Positions 27,328 through 36,676 are shown, numbered from the stretch's first letter. The stretch: DNA of 64,000 nt from an uncultured Flavobacteriaceae bacterium (GCA_947502975.1 CANNBV010000003.1:711300-775299); one strand, 5' to 3'. Numbers and translations are program-made. The notes: generated by a model from the letters alone, not told the origin.

Positions 27328-28158
27328 TTACCTAAGTAAGTAAGTACCATCTGGTTTAATTTCAATTTGCTTTTGCTTATATAAGTTCCCTACTGCTTTT
27401 TTAAAGCTTTTTTTACTCATTTGAAGTTGCGCTTTTATGTCTTCAGGATTCGATTTATCTGTAAGATTTATAAATCCACTATTATCCTCTAACTCTTGTA
27501 GAATGCGTTGTGCATTAGGTTCTATATTTCTGTAACCTATTTTCTCTAAGGAGATATCAAGCTTGTTACCTGGTCTTACTTTTTTAACAACACCTTTTAA
27601 TCTATCGCCTACACTAATATCTTTAAAAATATTATCCTTGTAAATTAACCCTATGTGCTTTTTGTTGACAATGACATTCCAGCCAATATCCGATGGGTGA
27701 GATACTATTAAGTCTACCTCTTCAAACTGTTCAACCGTTAGCGTTTTATTATCTAAAAACCGATTGGTTTTGCTTGAAGCTACTAAACGCTCCGTTTTTT
27801 CATCTAAATAACAATGCACCAAATACCAACCACCAGGTTTCATTTTAAAGGCCTGTTCCCTAAATGGGCAAAATAGTTCCTTTACTAATCCCCAATCTAA
27901 AAAAGCACCAAACTCATTAACCTGATTACATCTTAATAAAGCAAATTCATCACGCTTAATATAAGGTATATCTGTAGTAGCGACTAGGCGTTCTTCATTA
28001 TCTAGATATACAAAAACATCAATTTTATCCCAAATCTTGAATTCAGAGGGCACATATCTATTGGGTAACAATACTTCCTCATCATTTGTATCAATTAAAT
28101 ACACACCATGGTCTGTTTCACGAAGTATTTCTAAGGTATTTATTTGTCCTAATTCCAT
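27328..28158 (-). CDS. S1-domain RNA-binding protein, CvfB family
   Basis: 276 residues from the ATG at 28158. The CvfB/YitL family carries three S1-like RNA-binding domains and a C-terminal winged helix. Here the first domain includes the conserved NTLEILRETDHGVYL-type start, a later S1 domain has KGVVKKVRPGNKLDISL, and the last about 60 residues (PEDIKAQLQMSKKSFKKAV) form the winged helix. An upstream in-frame TTG (28194) would add 12 residues, but it lies inside the -33 promoter element, so the ATG is the better start. Family members affect virulence-factor or general expression; the role here is not known. Confidence 0.9.
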   Translation of the reverse strand: MELGQINTLEILRETDHGVYLIDTNDEEVLLPNRYVPSEFKIWDKIDVFVYLDNEERLVATTDIPYIKRDEFALLRCNQVNEFGAFLDWGLVKELFCPFREQAFKMKPGGWYLVHCYLDEKTERLVASSKTNRFLDNKTLTVEQFEEVDLIVSHPSDIGWNVIVNKKHIGLIYKDNIFKDISVGDRLKGVVKKVRPGNKLDISLEKIGYRNIEPNAQRILQELEDNSGFINLTDKSNPEDIKAQLQMSKKSFKKAVGNLYKQKQIEIKPDGTYLLR

Positions 28159-28164
28159 AGTGGG

Positions 28165-28194
28165 CAAAGGTAACACTTTATTATTATGGCGCAA
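28165..28194 (-). promoter_or_regulatory. Promoter of the cvfB-like gene
   Basis: The minus strand has TTG (28194-28192), 19 bp, then TACCTTTG (28172-28165), a full match to the Bacteroidota TTG-N19-TAnnTTTG promoter. The -7 box ends 6 nt before the ATG, so the transcript is essentially leaderless. The TTG falls within the GCGCAACC edge of the repeat at 28189-28277. Confidence 0.7.
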
Positions 28195-28277
28195 CCCAAA
28201 AGGGTCGGGCTTTCACTACTCAATCCCTCCTGCGTCGGGGATTTCAAACATGCCGCTCAATCCCTTGCGCAACCACC
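28189..28277 (-). repeat. GC-rich structured element, probably a dispersed repeat
   Basis: About 89 bp of conspicuously higher GC than its surroundings. It is bounded by direct repeats GCGCAACC (28189-28196, 28267-28274) and contains a 9-bp direct repeat CTCAATCCC (28219-28227, 28256-28264). Potential hairpins are AATCCC/GGGATT (28222-28243) and CCC-AAAA-GGG (28195-28204). From memory, near-identical segments occur scattered in flavobacterial genomes, where they yield spurious small ORFs. Identity and function are not established. Confidence 0.55.
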
Positions 28278-28382
28278 TGCCAACATCTGTTATAAATTAC
28301 AAACATCTACCATACCTGTAAAAGTTAGGGCAAAAAAAAGCGCTGCAATAGCAACGCTTAAATATTTATAGTGTCTTTTCTA

Positions 28383-28721
28383 CTAATAAACAGACTCTTT
28401 TCCAAAGTGCTTAGTTAATAAATAATAAACTACGGCTCTGTATTTATTACGGTTAGATTTTCCATAAGTATCCATTACCGAAGCAATAGCACCATCTAAA
28501 TCATCACTAGCGCCTAAACCTAATTTTTTAATTAAGAAGTTGTTTTTTACAGTCTCTAATTCAGAAGCATCACTTCCAGAAACTGTAGAAGCATCAGCAT
28601 TATAAATTGATGGGCCGCAACCAATAGTTACTTTAGTTAACAAATCCATATCGGCATTAACGCCACATTTGTCTTTTAAATCCGCAGCATACTTTGCAAT
28701 AAGTTCGTCACGTTTACTCAT
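28383..28721 (-). CDS. DUF2853 family protein
   Basis: 112 residues, small soluble helical protein of the DUF2853 family, recognisable by the MSKRDELIAKYA start, the CG-x-x-x-D-x-DLL region, and the C-terminal NKYRAVVYYLL and HFGKES segments. Length is typical. It appears monocistronic, flanked by the structured repeat on its 3' side and menD on its 5' side. Function is unknown for the family. Confidence 0.88.
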   Translation of the reverse strand: MSKRDELIAKYAADLKDKCGVNADMDLLTKVTIGCGPSIYNADASTVSGSDASELETVKNNFLIKKLGLGASDDLDGAIASVMDTYGKSNRNKYRAVVYYLLTKHFGKESVY

Positions 28722-28806
28722 GATAAAAGGTGTTTTTTAAGTTAATATTAATTTACTAAATATAATCAATTTTTAGACACATTAACTTATGTTAAGTCAC
28801 ATTACA

Positions 28807-30567
28807 TTATCTAATAAAGTTAAAATACTCTAAAAGTATTTCGTCATTAATGTCTTGAGGAGTAAAAACTTCCAAAATCTTTGGTTTAGAAGATGTACGA
28901 TAAAAATGTGTTAGCTCGTTTTTCAACGTTTCATGATTTGTGGCTGAGACATATTCAAAATCAAACATCTTACACAAGTGTGCTGCATTTAAATGATGTC
29001 GTGTCTCAAAATAGGTATCGAAATTTTCTGTGTTTTTATGCCCCGGCAATATTCTAAAAATACCGCCACCTTCATTATTAATGAGAATAATTCTGAAATT
29101 AGTGGGAATGTAATTATTCCAAAGCGCATTACTATCATAAAAGAAACTCAAATCGCCCGTAATAAAAGTAGTTACTTTTTTATGCGTCACAGCGCAACCA
29201 ATTGCTGTAGATGTGCTACCATCAATACCACTAGTGCCTCGATTACAATACACTTCTAATGTTTTATTAATATTAAATAACTGTGTGTATCTAATTGCAG
29301 AACTATTACCCACCTGCAATATCGTATCATTTGGTATAGCTTTCAAAACGGCATCAAAAGCTTTAAAATCACTAAAAGGAATGTCGCTTAAATACTGTTT
29401 ATGCCTTTCTAAGCGGTGTTTCTTTATTTGATGCCACAATGATTTATAATCGCTCTTTTTATAATGTGTGATATTTGACAAAAACGATTCAAAAAATAGT
29501 TGCGGCGTTACCTCAATATGATTTGTCAAGCAAAAAAACGTATCATTTGCTTTCTTTTCGTCTATATGCCAATGCGCTTTTGGCTTAAATTTTCTGAGTA
29601 ATGCTTTAATTTTTTTCGAAACAATTAAACCACCAAAGGTTAACAAAATATCTGGCTGTAATTGCTTTTGTTCTTCCTCAGTTAATGGCGCAATAATTTG
29701 ATCGATACTAGGAAAAAAACTGTTGTGATGTAAATTCGAAGTTGTTTCAGTAAATACAATAACACTGTCATCTTTTACTAATTCCTCAAGATACTGCTGG
29801 TCAATTTCATTTGGGTGATTTACACCAACCAAAATCATTTTTTTAGATGCAGAATTCCAATCACCAATATATGCTTTCAAATCATAGGCATCAATACTAT
29901 TTTTAGTAGTATTAACCTCAACATTCTTAGGTTTTACCGAAAGCGCTTCAACCATTTCATAAAGCGGCTCATCAAAAGGAACATTTATATGAACTGGTCC
30001 ATTTTTAAGTTTAGATATATTGATGGCCTTGTTGATCTCTTCTTCATTATAGGCTTGTATATCCTTTTGCAATCCTAAAAAACGCTCTAATTTGTTTTCC
30101 AAGTTCTTCATGATGGGCAATTCATCATGACTTGGAATATTTTTTTCATCTTTTAAATCCAGCTTTAAATTTGCTGAATATAGAATATGATTGTCGTAAA
30201 CGTTCTTTTGATTAATAGTTTGTCCGTCTCCCACACCTATCAAATGCTTTGGTCTATCTGCAGATAATACCACCAACGGAATATCACTGTAAAACGCTTC
30301 GGCTACTGCTGGATAATAATTTAGTAACGCGCTACCAGAGGTACATACCAAAGCCGTAGGCGCTTTTATTTGCTGGGCAATACCCATAGCAAAAAAAGCA
30401 GCACAGCGTTCATCTACTATGCTATAACATGTAAAAAAATCATCGTTAGTAAATCCTATAGTTAACGGTGCGTTGCGGCTACCAGGAGAGATAATAATAT
30501 GTTTTATATTTTTCGCTTTGCACAATTGAATTACAGTTTGTGCAAGCGGAATTTTAGGATATATCAT
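28807..30567 (-). CDS. menD: SEPHCHC synthase MenD (menaquinone biosynthesis)
   Basis: 586 residues, full length. This ThDP enzyme condenses 2-oxoglutarate with isochorismate to 2-succinyl-5-enolpyruvyl-6-hydroxy-3-cyclohexene-1-carboxylate in the cytoplasm. Visible signatures: SPGSRNAPLT near the N-terminus, CTSGSALLNYYPAVAEA, LSADRP, and the C-terminal ThDP segment with GTSGIDGSTSTAIG, GDLSFFYD and INNEGGGIF. A -7 box TATTTTTG (30593-30586, minus strand) lies 18 nt before the ATG. The isochorismate synthase gene, which makes its substrate, is immediately upstream (52 nt). Confidence 0.96.
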   Translation of the reverse strand: MIYPKIPLAQTVIQLCKAKNIKHIIISPGSRNAPLTIGFTNDDFFTCYSIVDERCAAFFAMGIAQQIKAPTALVCTSGSALLNYYPAVAEAFYSDIPLVVLSADRPKHLIGVGDGQTINQKNVYDNHILYSANLKLDLKDEKNIPSHDELPIMKNLENKLERFLGLQKDIQAYNEEEINKAINISKLKNGPVHINVPFDEPLYEMVEALSVKPKNVEVNTTKNSIDAYDLKAYIGDWNSASKKMILVGVNHPNEIDQQYLEELVKDDSVIVFTETTSNLHHNSFFPSIDQIIAPLTEEEQKQLQPDILLTFGGLIVSKKIKALLRKFKPKAHWHIDEKKANDTFFCLTNHIEVTPQLFFESFLSNITHYKKSDYKSLWHQIKKHRLERHKQYLSDIPFSDFKAFDAVLKAIPNDTILQVGNSSAIRYTQLFNINKTLEVYCNRGTSGIDGSTSTAIGCAVTHKKVTTFITGDLSFFYDSNALWNNYIPTNFRIILINNEGGGIFRILPGHKNTENFDTYFETRHHLNAAHLCKMFDFEYVSATNHETLKNELTHFYRTSSKPKILEVFTPQDINDEILLEYFNFIR

Positions 30568-30619
30568 TTAGCATAAATCTTATTGCAAAAATACGGAAAT
30601 GCTAAACAAAAGTATTTCA

Positions 30620-31735
30620 CTACAACACCTTTTTTACAACCTTAGATTTAGACACAGTTTCAGTCCACTCAAGCTCTGGATTTGAGGTTTCAGTGATGCC
30701 GCCACCAACATAAACAAGAGCTTTATTATCTTTTATTTGCATGCAACGTAAGTTCACATAAAGTTGTGTACTTTTTTTATGTACTGTATACGCTCTGTTT
30801 TCAATATTACGTCGTCCAGTTCGTGGTTTTACATGAACATCAAAATTCAATTCACCTAAAAAACCTGTGTAGAATTCACGATTATAGTTTTCATTTTCTA
30901 ATATAAAAGCCTTTGCTTTTGCTTTAGGCAAACCGCAAACGGCAGGTGTTGGATGCAGATTGTTAAGTAACTGCTTTAAATCTAAATCTTGCAGGTTCAA
31001 ATCTCCTTTTATTAAAGTACGCAAGTGCAAAAGGTTACCTGCTTTTACCGTTTCCACACCAGAAATGGTAATATTTTCAACAATAGATACTATGTTATTC
31101 AAAATAAAATCGGTGACAAACTGTTGCTCCTGCAATTCTTTAGATTGCCACAAGACATCCAAACTACCTAAATAATCTTGTGTACCAGCCAAAGCCATTA
31201 TAGAAAAATGTCGCCCTTCAATTTTTAATAATGTTTCAGGTGTTGCGCCTAACCATAATCCTACTTTTGGATGATACCAACAATACACAAACGCTGAATT
31301 GTAGGACATCAATAGCTTTTTATATATGGTAAAAATATCTACATCTTCAATATTGATGTCTTCTTTACGAGATACTACTACTTTTTGTAATACACCTTTT
31401 TTAATGGCCTCTACCCCTCTTTTAACAAGATCTATGTGAATAGCTTTAGCATCTTCAGAAACAGTTATAGTATCATCCTTATGTATTTCCTTAGTGTCAG
31501 CAGCAATATATGTTGTGGATAACAATTCAGAATGCGACAAAGGTAATAGTACACTATCTAATGCATCATCAAATGGTGAAAACACAAAACCAGCATCTTC
31601 AAAATCATTTGTGATGTGAAGGGCATCATCATTCTGAAGTATCGCTTTTAAGTCAGAAGTATTAGGTTTTCTGTATACAACGAATGGTAAATTATCGGAA
31701 TACTGCTTGTTTAAGCGGTTAAAAAAATCTTGCAA
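30620..31735 (-). CDS. Isochorismate synthase (chorismate-binding enzyme)
   Basis: 371 residues. It converts chorismate to isochorismate for menaquinone synthesis, feeding MenD encoded next. The C-terminal chorismate-binding fold is visible: LWLGATPETLLK, SIMALAGT, the LHPTPAVCGLPK motif (typical of MenF/EntC), the YTGFLGE segment and VYVGGGIT near the end. The start is a TTG at 31735, 4 nt after the stop of the upstream thioesterase gene; no nearer ATG gives the expected N-terminus. Translation is probably coupled within a thioesterase-isochorismate synthase operon. Confidence 0.93.
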   Translation of the reverse strand: MQDFFNRLNKQYSDNLPFVVYRKPNTSDLKAILQNDDALHITNDFEDAGFVFSPFDDALDSVLLPLSHSELLSTTYIAADTKEIHKDDTITVSEDAKAIHIDLVKRGVEAIKKGVLQKVVVSRKEDINIEDVDIFTIYKKLLMSYNSAFVYCWYHPKVGLWLGATPETLLKIEGRHFSIMALAGTQDYLGSLDVLWQSKELQEQQFVTDFILNNIVSIVENITISGVETVKAGNLLHLRTLIKGDLNLQDLDLKQLLNNLHPTPAVCGLPKAKAKAFILENENYNREFYTGFLGELNFDVHVKPRTGRRNIENRAYTVHKKSTQLYVNLRCMQIKDNKALVYVGGGITETSNPELEWTETVSKSKVVKKVL

Positions 31736-31739
31736 AGCC

Positions 31740-32165
31740 TTATTTTTTTCTTGGTAAGGAAATAGTAGTCAGTTTACAATGTGAAATCAAATTATCATCA
31801 TCATCCGTCACTTTTATTTCAAATAATTGGGTAGTCCTTCCTTTATGAATAAATTTAGCAGTTGCATAAACATAGCCATCTTTTACACTCTTTACATGAT
31901 TTGCACTTATTTCAATGCCTCTAACAAAAAACGATTTTAGGTCTAAAAGTATTTCAGCAGCAAAACTCCCCGTTGTTTCAGCCAAAGCCACTGTGGCCCC
32001 ACCATGAAGCACACCATCAGGCTGATACACTCTTTCATTAACAGGCATCCGTCCCACCACAAAATCATCACCAAAATCTACCATCTCTATTTCTAATGTT
32101 TCCATTAGGGTATTCTTGGTGATAGCATTAGCACGCTTTAATATCTCTTCTTTCGAAATTTGCAT
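31740..32165 (-). CDS. Hotdog thioesterase, probably DHNA-CoA thioesterase
   Basis: 141 residues, PaaI/EntH-like single-hotdog thioesterase. The signature HGGATVALAETTGS has the catalytic Glu of the 4HBT-II group, which includes 1,4-dihydroxy-2-naphthoyl-CoA hydrolases. Location directly before isochorismate synthase and menD makes hydrolysis of DHNA-CoA in menaquinone synthesis the likely role (inference from context). Other small acyl-CoA substrates remain possible. It is the first gene of this minus-strand cluster. Confidence 0.88.
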   Translation of the reverse strand: MQISKEEILKRANAITKNTLMETLEIEMVDFGDDFVVGRMPVNERVYQPDGVLHGGATVALAETTGSFAAEILLDLKSFFVRGIEISANHVKSVKDGYVYATAKFIHKGRTTQLFEIKVTDDDDNLISHCKLTTISLPRKK

Positions 32166-32284
32166 AGAAATCTTTTATATTTTTACAATGTATAAGGGTA
32201 ATTCTTAAACCAACAGTACTAACAATTACAATCTAAAGATAAACCTTAAACTATTACATCTTAATTATTGAGTAAAAATACGAA

Positions 32285-32857
32285 ATGCCAACTACCTTAG
32301 AAAATACAAGGGTAAAATTGTCGCCACTAACGCTAGACAATTACCATCATTTAATTGAAATAGGAAAAGAACCCAAGCTTGTAAAGTATTCCCCCAGTAA
32401 AGTGGACACGCCAAAAGACTTAAAAGCCTATGTAGAAATGGCGCTAGATTGGCAAAACAATAACACTGCTATACCGTTTATTGCCTTCGACAAAACAGCA
32501 AATGTATACGCTGGCACCTCTAGATATATGAATATTAATTGGCGTAATAAGGTACTAGAAATTGGTGCAACTTGGATAGGCAGAAGCTTTCAAGGCACTG
32601 GACTAAACACAAACATGAAGTTTCTAATGCTACAACATGCCTTCGACACCATGAATTTTGAAAAGGTCGAGTTTCGTGTAGACGAACGCAACATTGCTTC
32701 TCGTAAGGCTGTAGAAAAAGTTGGTGGAACATATGAAGGGTTGCTACGAAGAAACGTTGTATTGATGGATGGTTTTAGAAGAAACACGTGTTGCTACGGT
32801 ATTTTAAAAGAAGAATGGCAAGGTCTTAAAACTAGTATTTTTGCTGAATTTGTTTAA
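32285..32857 (+). CDS. GNAT-family N-acetyltransferase (RimJ/RimL-like)
   Basis: 190 residues. The acetyltransferase_3 type fold is visible: an N-terminal LSPLTLDNYHHLIEIG strand-helix, the TWIGRSFQGTGLNTNMK acetyl-CoA loop, and VEFRVDERNIASRKAVEKVGGTYEG, typical of RimJ/RimL relatives. Target unknown. It is a single plus-strand gene between minus-strand neighbours. Confidence 0.9.
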   Translation: MPTTLENTRVKLSPLTLDNYHHLIEIGKEPKLVKYSPSKVDTPKDLKAYVEMALDWQNNNTAIPFIAFDKTANVYAGTSRYMNINWRNKVLEIGATWIGRSFQGTGLNTNMKFLMLQHAFDTMNFEKVEFRVDERNIASRKAVEKVGGTYEGLLRRNVVLMDGFRRNTCCYGILKEEWQGLKTSIFAEFV

Positions 32858-32955
32858 TTTTTAAGGGCTAGAGCTCATCTGTAAAGAGCATTTGTTTTAA
32901 GACAGCTCTCGCCTAAAGACAAGCGTTAGCAGAGGTAAGCATTCTTAATTGGCCG

Positions 32956-33618
32956 TTATACCAAACCAAAGTAAACACAAATTAAAGCAATGGTATCAAA
33001 AAAACCGTGTACAGCAATAATAAACCACAAATCGTATTTACGCAAGTAGAATATTAGAGCTAAGAGCGCACCAATAATACCTGCAACCAATTGTCCTGTA
33101 ATCCCTTGATAACTATGCATAAAGCCAAAAAAACAAGCAAGTAAGACAATATTAAGTACAATGCTCACTTTACTTTCTCCAAAGAATTTTACAAATTGAC
33201 GCATAAAATAACCGCGAAAGATAATTTCTTCTCCAAACCCTGCAGATGCCCACACTATCAATAAAGCTATTAAACAGGCAGGAAGATTTCCTTTCAATTC
33301 ATCGAAACTCGAAAAGTCTATGGGAACTCCTGTGAGTTTTGTAATTCCTGGAAGCAATGCAAAAACATAAAAAACAAAAAGTACTAGTGCAACTAGTGGC
33401 GCAAATACGAAAATATTTTTGGTCGTAAATTTTTCACGTTGAAATCCAAGTGCTGAAAATGGTTTTCCATCGTATTCTATATAATTTGCCAAAATGATTA
33501 ATATAGAAATAATGATATTTACTACGTAAGGTATGCGTATTGGTCCAAACCATAAAAAGCAAATGATTGCAGTTGTAATTAATGGAATTGCTATTTGTTT
33601 TAAGTTAACGTTGTTCAT
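32956..33618 (-). CDS. CPBP-family intramembrane metalloprotease
   Basis: 220 residues with about six or seven hydrophobic spans. The three CPBP/Abi motifs are present: EEIIFRGYFMRQF (EExxxR), FGFMHSYQG (second His) and HGFFDTI (His plus Asp). Members are glutamic/metallo intramembrane proteases related to type II CAAX prenyl endopeptidases, with roles in bacteriocin self-immunity or protein processing. The substrate is unknown here. Confidence 0.9.
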   Translation of the reverse strand: MNNVNLKQIAIPLITTAIICFLWFGPIRIPYVVNIIISILIILANYIEYDGKPFSALGFQREKFTTKNIFVFAPLVALVLFVFYVFALLPGITKLTGVPIDFSSFDELKGNLPACLIALLIVWASAGFGEEIIFRGYFMRQFVKFFGESKVSIVLNIVLLACFFGFMHSYQGITGQLVAGIIGALLALIFYLRKYDLWFIIAVHGFFDTIALICVYFGLV

Positions 33619-33741
33619 TTTTTTGAGTTTAAATTCAAAACGAAATAATAAACAAAATCTCTGAAAACCCTTTTAATTACTTAAGTTTTTACTGAATGGT
33701 CGTAAATTTACAACTGAATAGTCGGTAGTTTTTGGCATCTT

Positions 33742-34578
33742 TTATTGAAACCAATTCATAAATGCTTTTCGCTTGTATCGGCTGATATTGATTTCAGCAA
33801 TGGTATCGTTTTCAATGGAAGCCTTTAACAGAATACGTAACTTACCATTTTCAATCTTTTCAATTTGGTCTACGGCATCTTTGTGGATGATAATTTTCCG
33901 ATTCGCTCTAAAAAACAATTGATCGTTTATTTTTTCTTCAAGCTCATTCAATGTAAAATCGGTGGTAATAGTTTTACCATCTTTTTGAACAGTATACACA
34001 ATTTTGTTTTCGCTATAAAAGCAAAAAATATTTTCATAAGTGAGTTTTGTGATTCTCGCACCATTTTCAATAGTAATTTCAGCATCTTTTATCGATAACT
34101 GATATAAATTGTATAGGTCTTGCGCATACCATAACCCTATGAGAATAAAACTCAATAATAAGGTAATTAGTAAACCTATTAATACATAATAGAACTCTAT
34201 CTGACTATCTGAAATTAAACTTATTATAATGTTTACAGGAACATACATGATTGTAACGTAACCAAGAGTAGAAGCCATAAACTTAGCGATAGTAACAGTT
34301 TCTACCTTTTTAGAGAAATACTTATTCGTATAGAAGTTAAAATTAATATGTGCTATGATACCAATGAGAATACATAAAAGAATAGACGATAGAAAACCTT
34401 CTATGGGGAATCTATACGGTTCATTACCAAGAAAATTATCACTTGCTGCTATATGATTTGCTACTAAAGAGAAAATAATTAGTACAATAGCTTTCTGAAA
34501 CCAACGCCATACAGAACTACTCATAAATGTATGCCATGCGGTTTTTACTATATTCTTGGTTGGTTGTTTAGTACTCAT
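33742..34578 (-). CDS. Membrane-bound LytTR-family transcription regulator
   Basis: 278 residues. About four membrane spans (roughly 28-45, 60-80, 98-120, 130-155) are followed by a C-terminal LytTR DNA-binding domain (about 180-278) with ENIFCFYSENKIVYTV, NELEEKINDQLFFRANRK and the C-terminal INISRYKRKAFMNWF. No receiver domain is present; direct sensing through the membrane region is inferred. Target genes are not evident, although the CPBP protease gene lies downstream in the same direction. Confidence 0.88.
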   Translation of the reverse strand: MSTKQPTKNIVKTAWHTFMSSSVWRWFQKAIVLIIFSLVANHIAASDNFLGNEPYRFPIEGFLSSILLCILIGIIAHINFNFYTNKYFSKKVETVTIAKFMASTLGYVTIMYVPVNIIISLISDSQIEFYYVLIGLLITLLLSFILIGLWYAQDLYNLYQLSIKDAEITIENGARITKLTYENIFCFYSENKIVYTVQKDGKTITTDFTLNELEEKINDQLFFRANRKIIIHKDAVDQIEKIENGKLRILLKASIENDTIAEINISRYKRKAFMNWFQ

Positions 34579-34697
34579 TGGAATTAAAAACTCTTTTTGC
34601 CAGATTCAAAAGTAAAAAATAATTTCTCCTTAGAATTTTTGCAAAGCATATTACGCGTTATTCATTAAATTCATTTTTAGTAGTTTCTTTTATTAAA

Positions 34698-35345
34698 CTA
34701 TTTATCCATTTTATAATTCCCACTAGCCCATTTTATTGTCGGTGTAATCCACGCTTTTAAGGGTTTAAACAAAAAACCATGCCTTAATCCTGTATTTAAT
34801 TCTATTTCTTTAAAGTTCTTAATTATGCATGTAGAGTTGTGCTTTCTCTCAACTGCTGAAACTCCAAAAACATCTGATTTTTCGTAAATTGTTAATATGT
34901 TTCCACAATAATTAATTTCTGGAATATTTTGAATGTCGGAATTCCTAAAACTTGCGATGAACACAAAATTCAAATCAAGATTTTTTGCTATAGTCGAAAC
35001 GTATTGAGCAATATATCCACCTTTCGAAGTTCCAACAATTGTGATTTTATTCGGTTCTGTTCCACCTTGGATTAAGCTGTCAATTTGATTTACAACTCCG
35101 ATTGCGTACTCGCGAGCATTTACATTTCCATTCCTTTTTTCGCTGATAACTTTTAGTCCGCTATTTTCAAATTCCGTCAAAATCTCTTTGTATTCAGTTC
35201 GACCAAATTCAGGATGCATTTCATTCAACTCATGAGTTTCTAAAAATCGATTATGAAGGAAGAAAATAAATCTTTTATCATTATTTTCTTCACACGAAAA
35301 AAGTACTGCGCAAAATAGAATTCTAACGAATAGACTTATTTTCAT
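34698..35345 (-). CDS. Alpha/beta-hydrolase-like lipoprotein
   Basis: 215 residues. The N-terminus (MKISLFVRILFCAVLFSC) fits a lipoprotein signal with a Cys near residue 18. The nucleophile elbow GTSKGGY matches GxSxG of alpha/beta hydrolases, and a C-terminal RHGFLFKP segment carries a candidate catalytic His. Substrate unknown. It lies in a run of small accessory genes of unrelated function. Confidence 0.75.
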   Translation of the reverse strand: MKISLFVRILFCAVLFSCEENNDKRFIFFLHNRFLETHELNEMHPEFGRTEYKEILTEFENSGLKVISEKRNGNVNAREYAIGVVNQIDSLIQGGTEPNKITIVGTSKGGYIAQYVSTIAKNLDLNFVFIASFRNSDIQNIPEINYCGNILTIYEKSDVFGVSAVERKHNSTCIIKNFKEIELNTGLRHGFLFKPLKAWITPTIKWASGNYKMDK

Positions 35346-35482
35346 TTATTTAGTATGTAATTATAGGCTTAACACTGACTTTAGCTATTCTGAGTGGATT
35401 CCTAGCTATATTTGAACTTATCGAAGGGTAGTCGATTCAGCAATAATTGCAGTTATAAATTGATGTAAGCTGCCTTATATTT

Positions 35483-36034
35483 TCATTCCTTTTCTAAGTA
35501 AGCTATTAAATTCATCAAGGTCTTTTCATTTGCTGGTATAAAATAATTCATTAATGAAAGATATTTAGGATTGTTTTTATATCCAATTCCAAACGATTGT
35601 ACATTTGTGTATCCATTTTTTAATTCAGCAAAATAAATAACATTATAAAAGTCTTTTGCATCTTCTTTCATAAATTCTGGAAAATTATCAGTTATCTCCG
35701 CTTGTATTGTTAAAAGCCTTTTCGGAACATAATTTATGATATGTGTTACTATTGTAGTGCTATCTCCAATTTGTCCGTCTTTATTATAGTTAGTTTTGAT
35801 AGTCCCACCAACTTTTAAATCAACTTCAGCAAGTGGTACGGCCCAATTTTCCCATCCTTTTTTTGTGGTATATGCATTCCATACCGAATCGATTGGTGAT
35901 TTTACAGTAAATTCTTGTATTAAGACTAATTCAGGTGTTTTGGTTGAATCAATTATTGATACAACTCGTTTTTCTTGTCCAAATGTAAGTGAAGTCATAA
36001 AGGCCGAAAAAAGAATGATTAGTATTTTTTTCAT
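35483..36034 (-). CDS. Secreted SRPBCC/AHSA1-type protein
   Basis: 183 residues from the ATG at 36034, which begins a signal peptide (MKKILIILFSAFMTSLTFGQ). An in-frame TTG at 36079 would prefix 15 residues that read through the arm of the neighbouring repeat, so I reject it. The mature part has the AHSA1/START-like pattern: EFTVKSPIDSVWNAYTTKKGWENWAV, then DLKVGGTIKTNYN. Family members bind hydrophobic ligands; the ligand is unknown here. Confidence 0.8.
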   Translation of the reverse strand: MKKILIILFSAFMTSLTFGQEKRVVSIIDSTKTPELVLIQEFTVKSPIDSVWNAYTTKKGWENWAVPLAEVDLKVGGTIKTNYNKDGQIGDSTTIVTHIINYVPKRLLTIQAEITDNFPEFMKEDAKDFYNVIYFAELKNGYTNVQSFGIGYKNNPKYLSLMNYFIPANEKTLMNLIAYLEKE

Positions 36035-36074
36035 ATTGGTTAAATTAATAATCTTTGCATTTAAGAAAATTGTC

Positions 36075-36208
36075 GGCAACGGTTTTCTGTAGGATTTAGT
36101 TGCGTGCTTAAAGTAACTAATTTAGCAAAAAGGAACGAACCATCGGAAATTCTGAAGGAATTTCTAAGTAGACTAGAACTAAGTAACTAATTATACACGG
36201 TGTTGGCC
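36075..36208. repeat. Structured attC-like repeat, copy 1
   Basis: The outer arms are imperfectly complementary: GGCAAC-GG at 36075 faces CGGTGTTGGCC at 36198-36208. The internal blocks TAGTTGCGTG (36097-36106) and AATTTAGCAAA (36119-36129) are shared with the copy at 37330. The centre is a perfect 7-bp hairpin GAAATTC/GAATTTC (36146-36164). The layout resembles integron-type recombination sites folded as a single-strand hairpin; that identification is a hypothesis. Confidence 0.5.
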
Positions 36209-36220
36209 ACTCGTTTTTCT

Positions 36221-36676
36221 TTACAGAATTCGAATTGAGCTAACATAAGTCCAAACCATAAATAGAAATTGCAATGGAATTCTAAACCATAGATAAGAAA
36301 GGCCATGTCCATCAAATGTTCCTTTTTGATAATTTATATTATGAATCGAGGCATAAATATTCGTTGGCAACATCAATAATAGAAAAATAATTAAAGTCCA
36401 TCCACTAATGACTTTTAATTTAGGGATAATCAAACCAACTGCTAAAAGAATTTCAAAAAGCCCTGTGAGATAAACAAAGCTTGTTTTGAATGGAATAAAT
36501 TGAGGTATCATCATAGACATTCCTTTGGTAAATACGAAATGCCCAATTGCTGTAAAGCATAACATTATTGACATTGCTATTCTTGCAGATGAAGCAAAAT
36601 CATATTCCTTTTTAAAAATTTTCACCACGAAAATGGCAATCACAAAACTTGATAAAAGTACTATTAATGGTTTCAT
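36221..36676 (-). CDS. DoxX-like membrane protein
   Basis: 151 residues, four membrane spans, with the DoxX-family pattern of RIAMSIMLCFTAIGHFVFTKGMSMMIPQFIPFK near the second span. The biochemical role of these small proteins is generally unclear. It forms a pair with the Crp/Fnr-type regulator encoded 63 nt upstream on the same strand. Both lie between two attC-like repeats, so they may move or be controlled as a unit. Confidence 0.85.
   Translation of the reverse strand: MKPLIVLLSSFVIAIFVVKIFKKEYDFASSARIAMSIMLCFTAIGHFVFTKGMSMMIPQFIPFKTSFVYLTGLFEILLAVGLIIPKLKVISGWTLIIFLLLMLPTNIYASIHNINYQKGTFDGHGLSYLWFRIPLQFLFMVWTYVSSIRIL

Noticed and set aside
28037..28371. Two overlapping plus-strand small ORFs in the GC-rich repeat
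   Set aside because: They read through the structured repeat and the antisense of the cvfB-like gene; no start context, and the same spurious peptides are expected wherever the repeat occurs.
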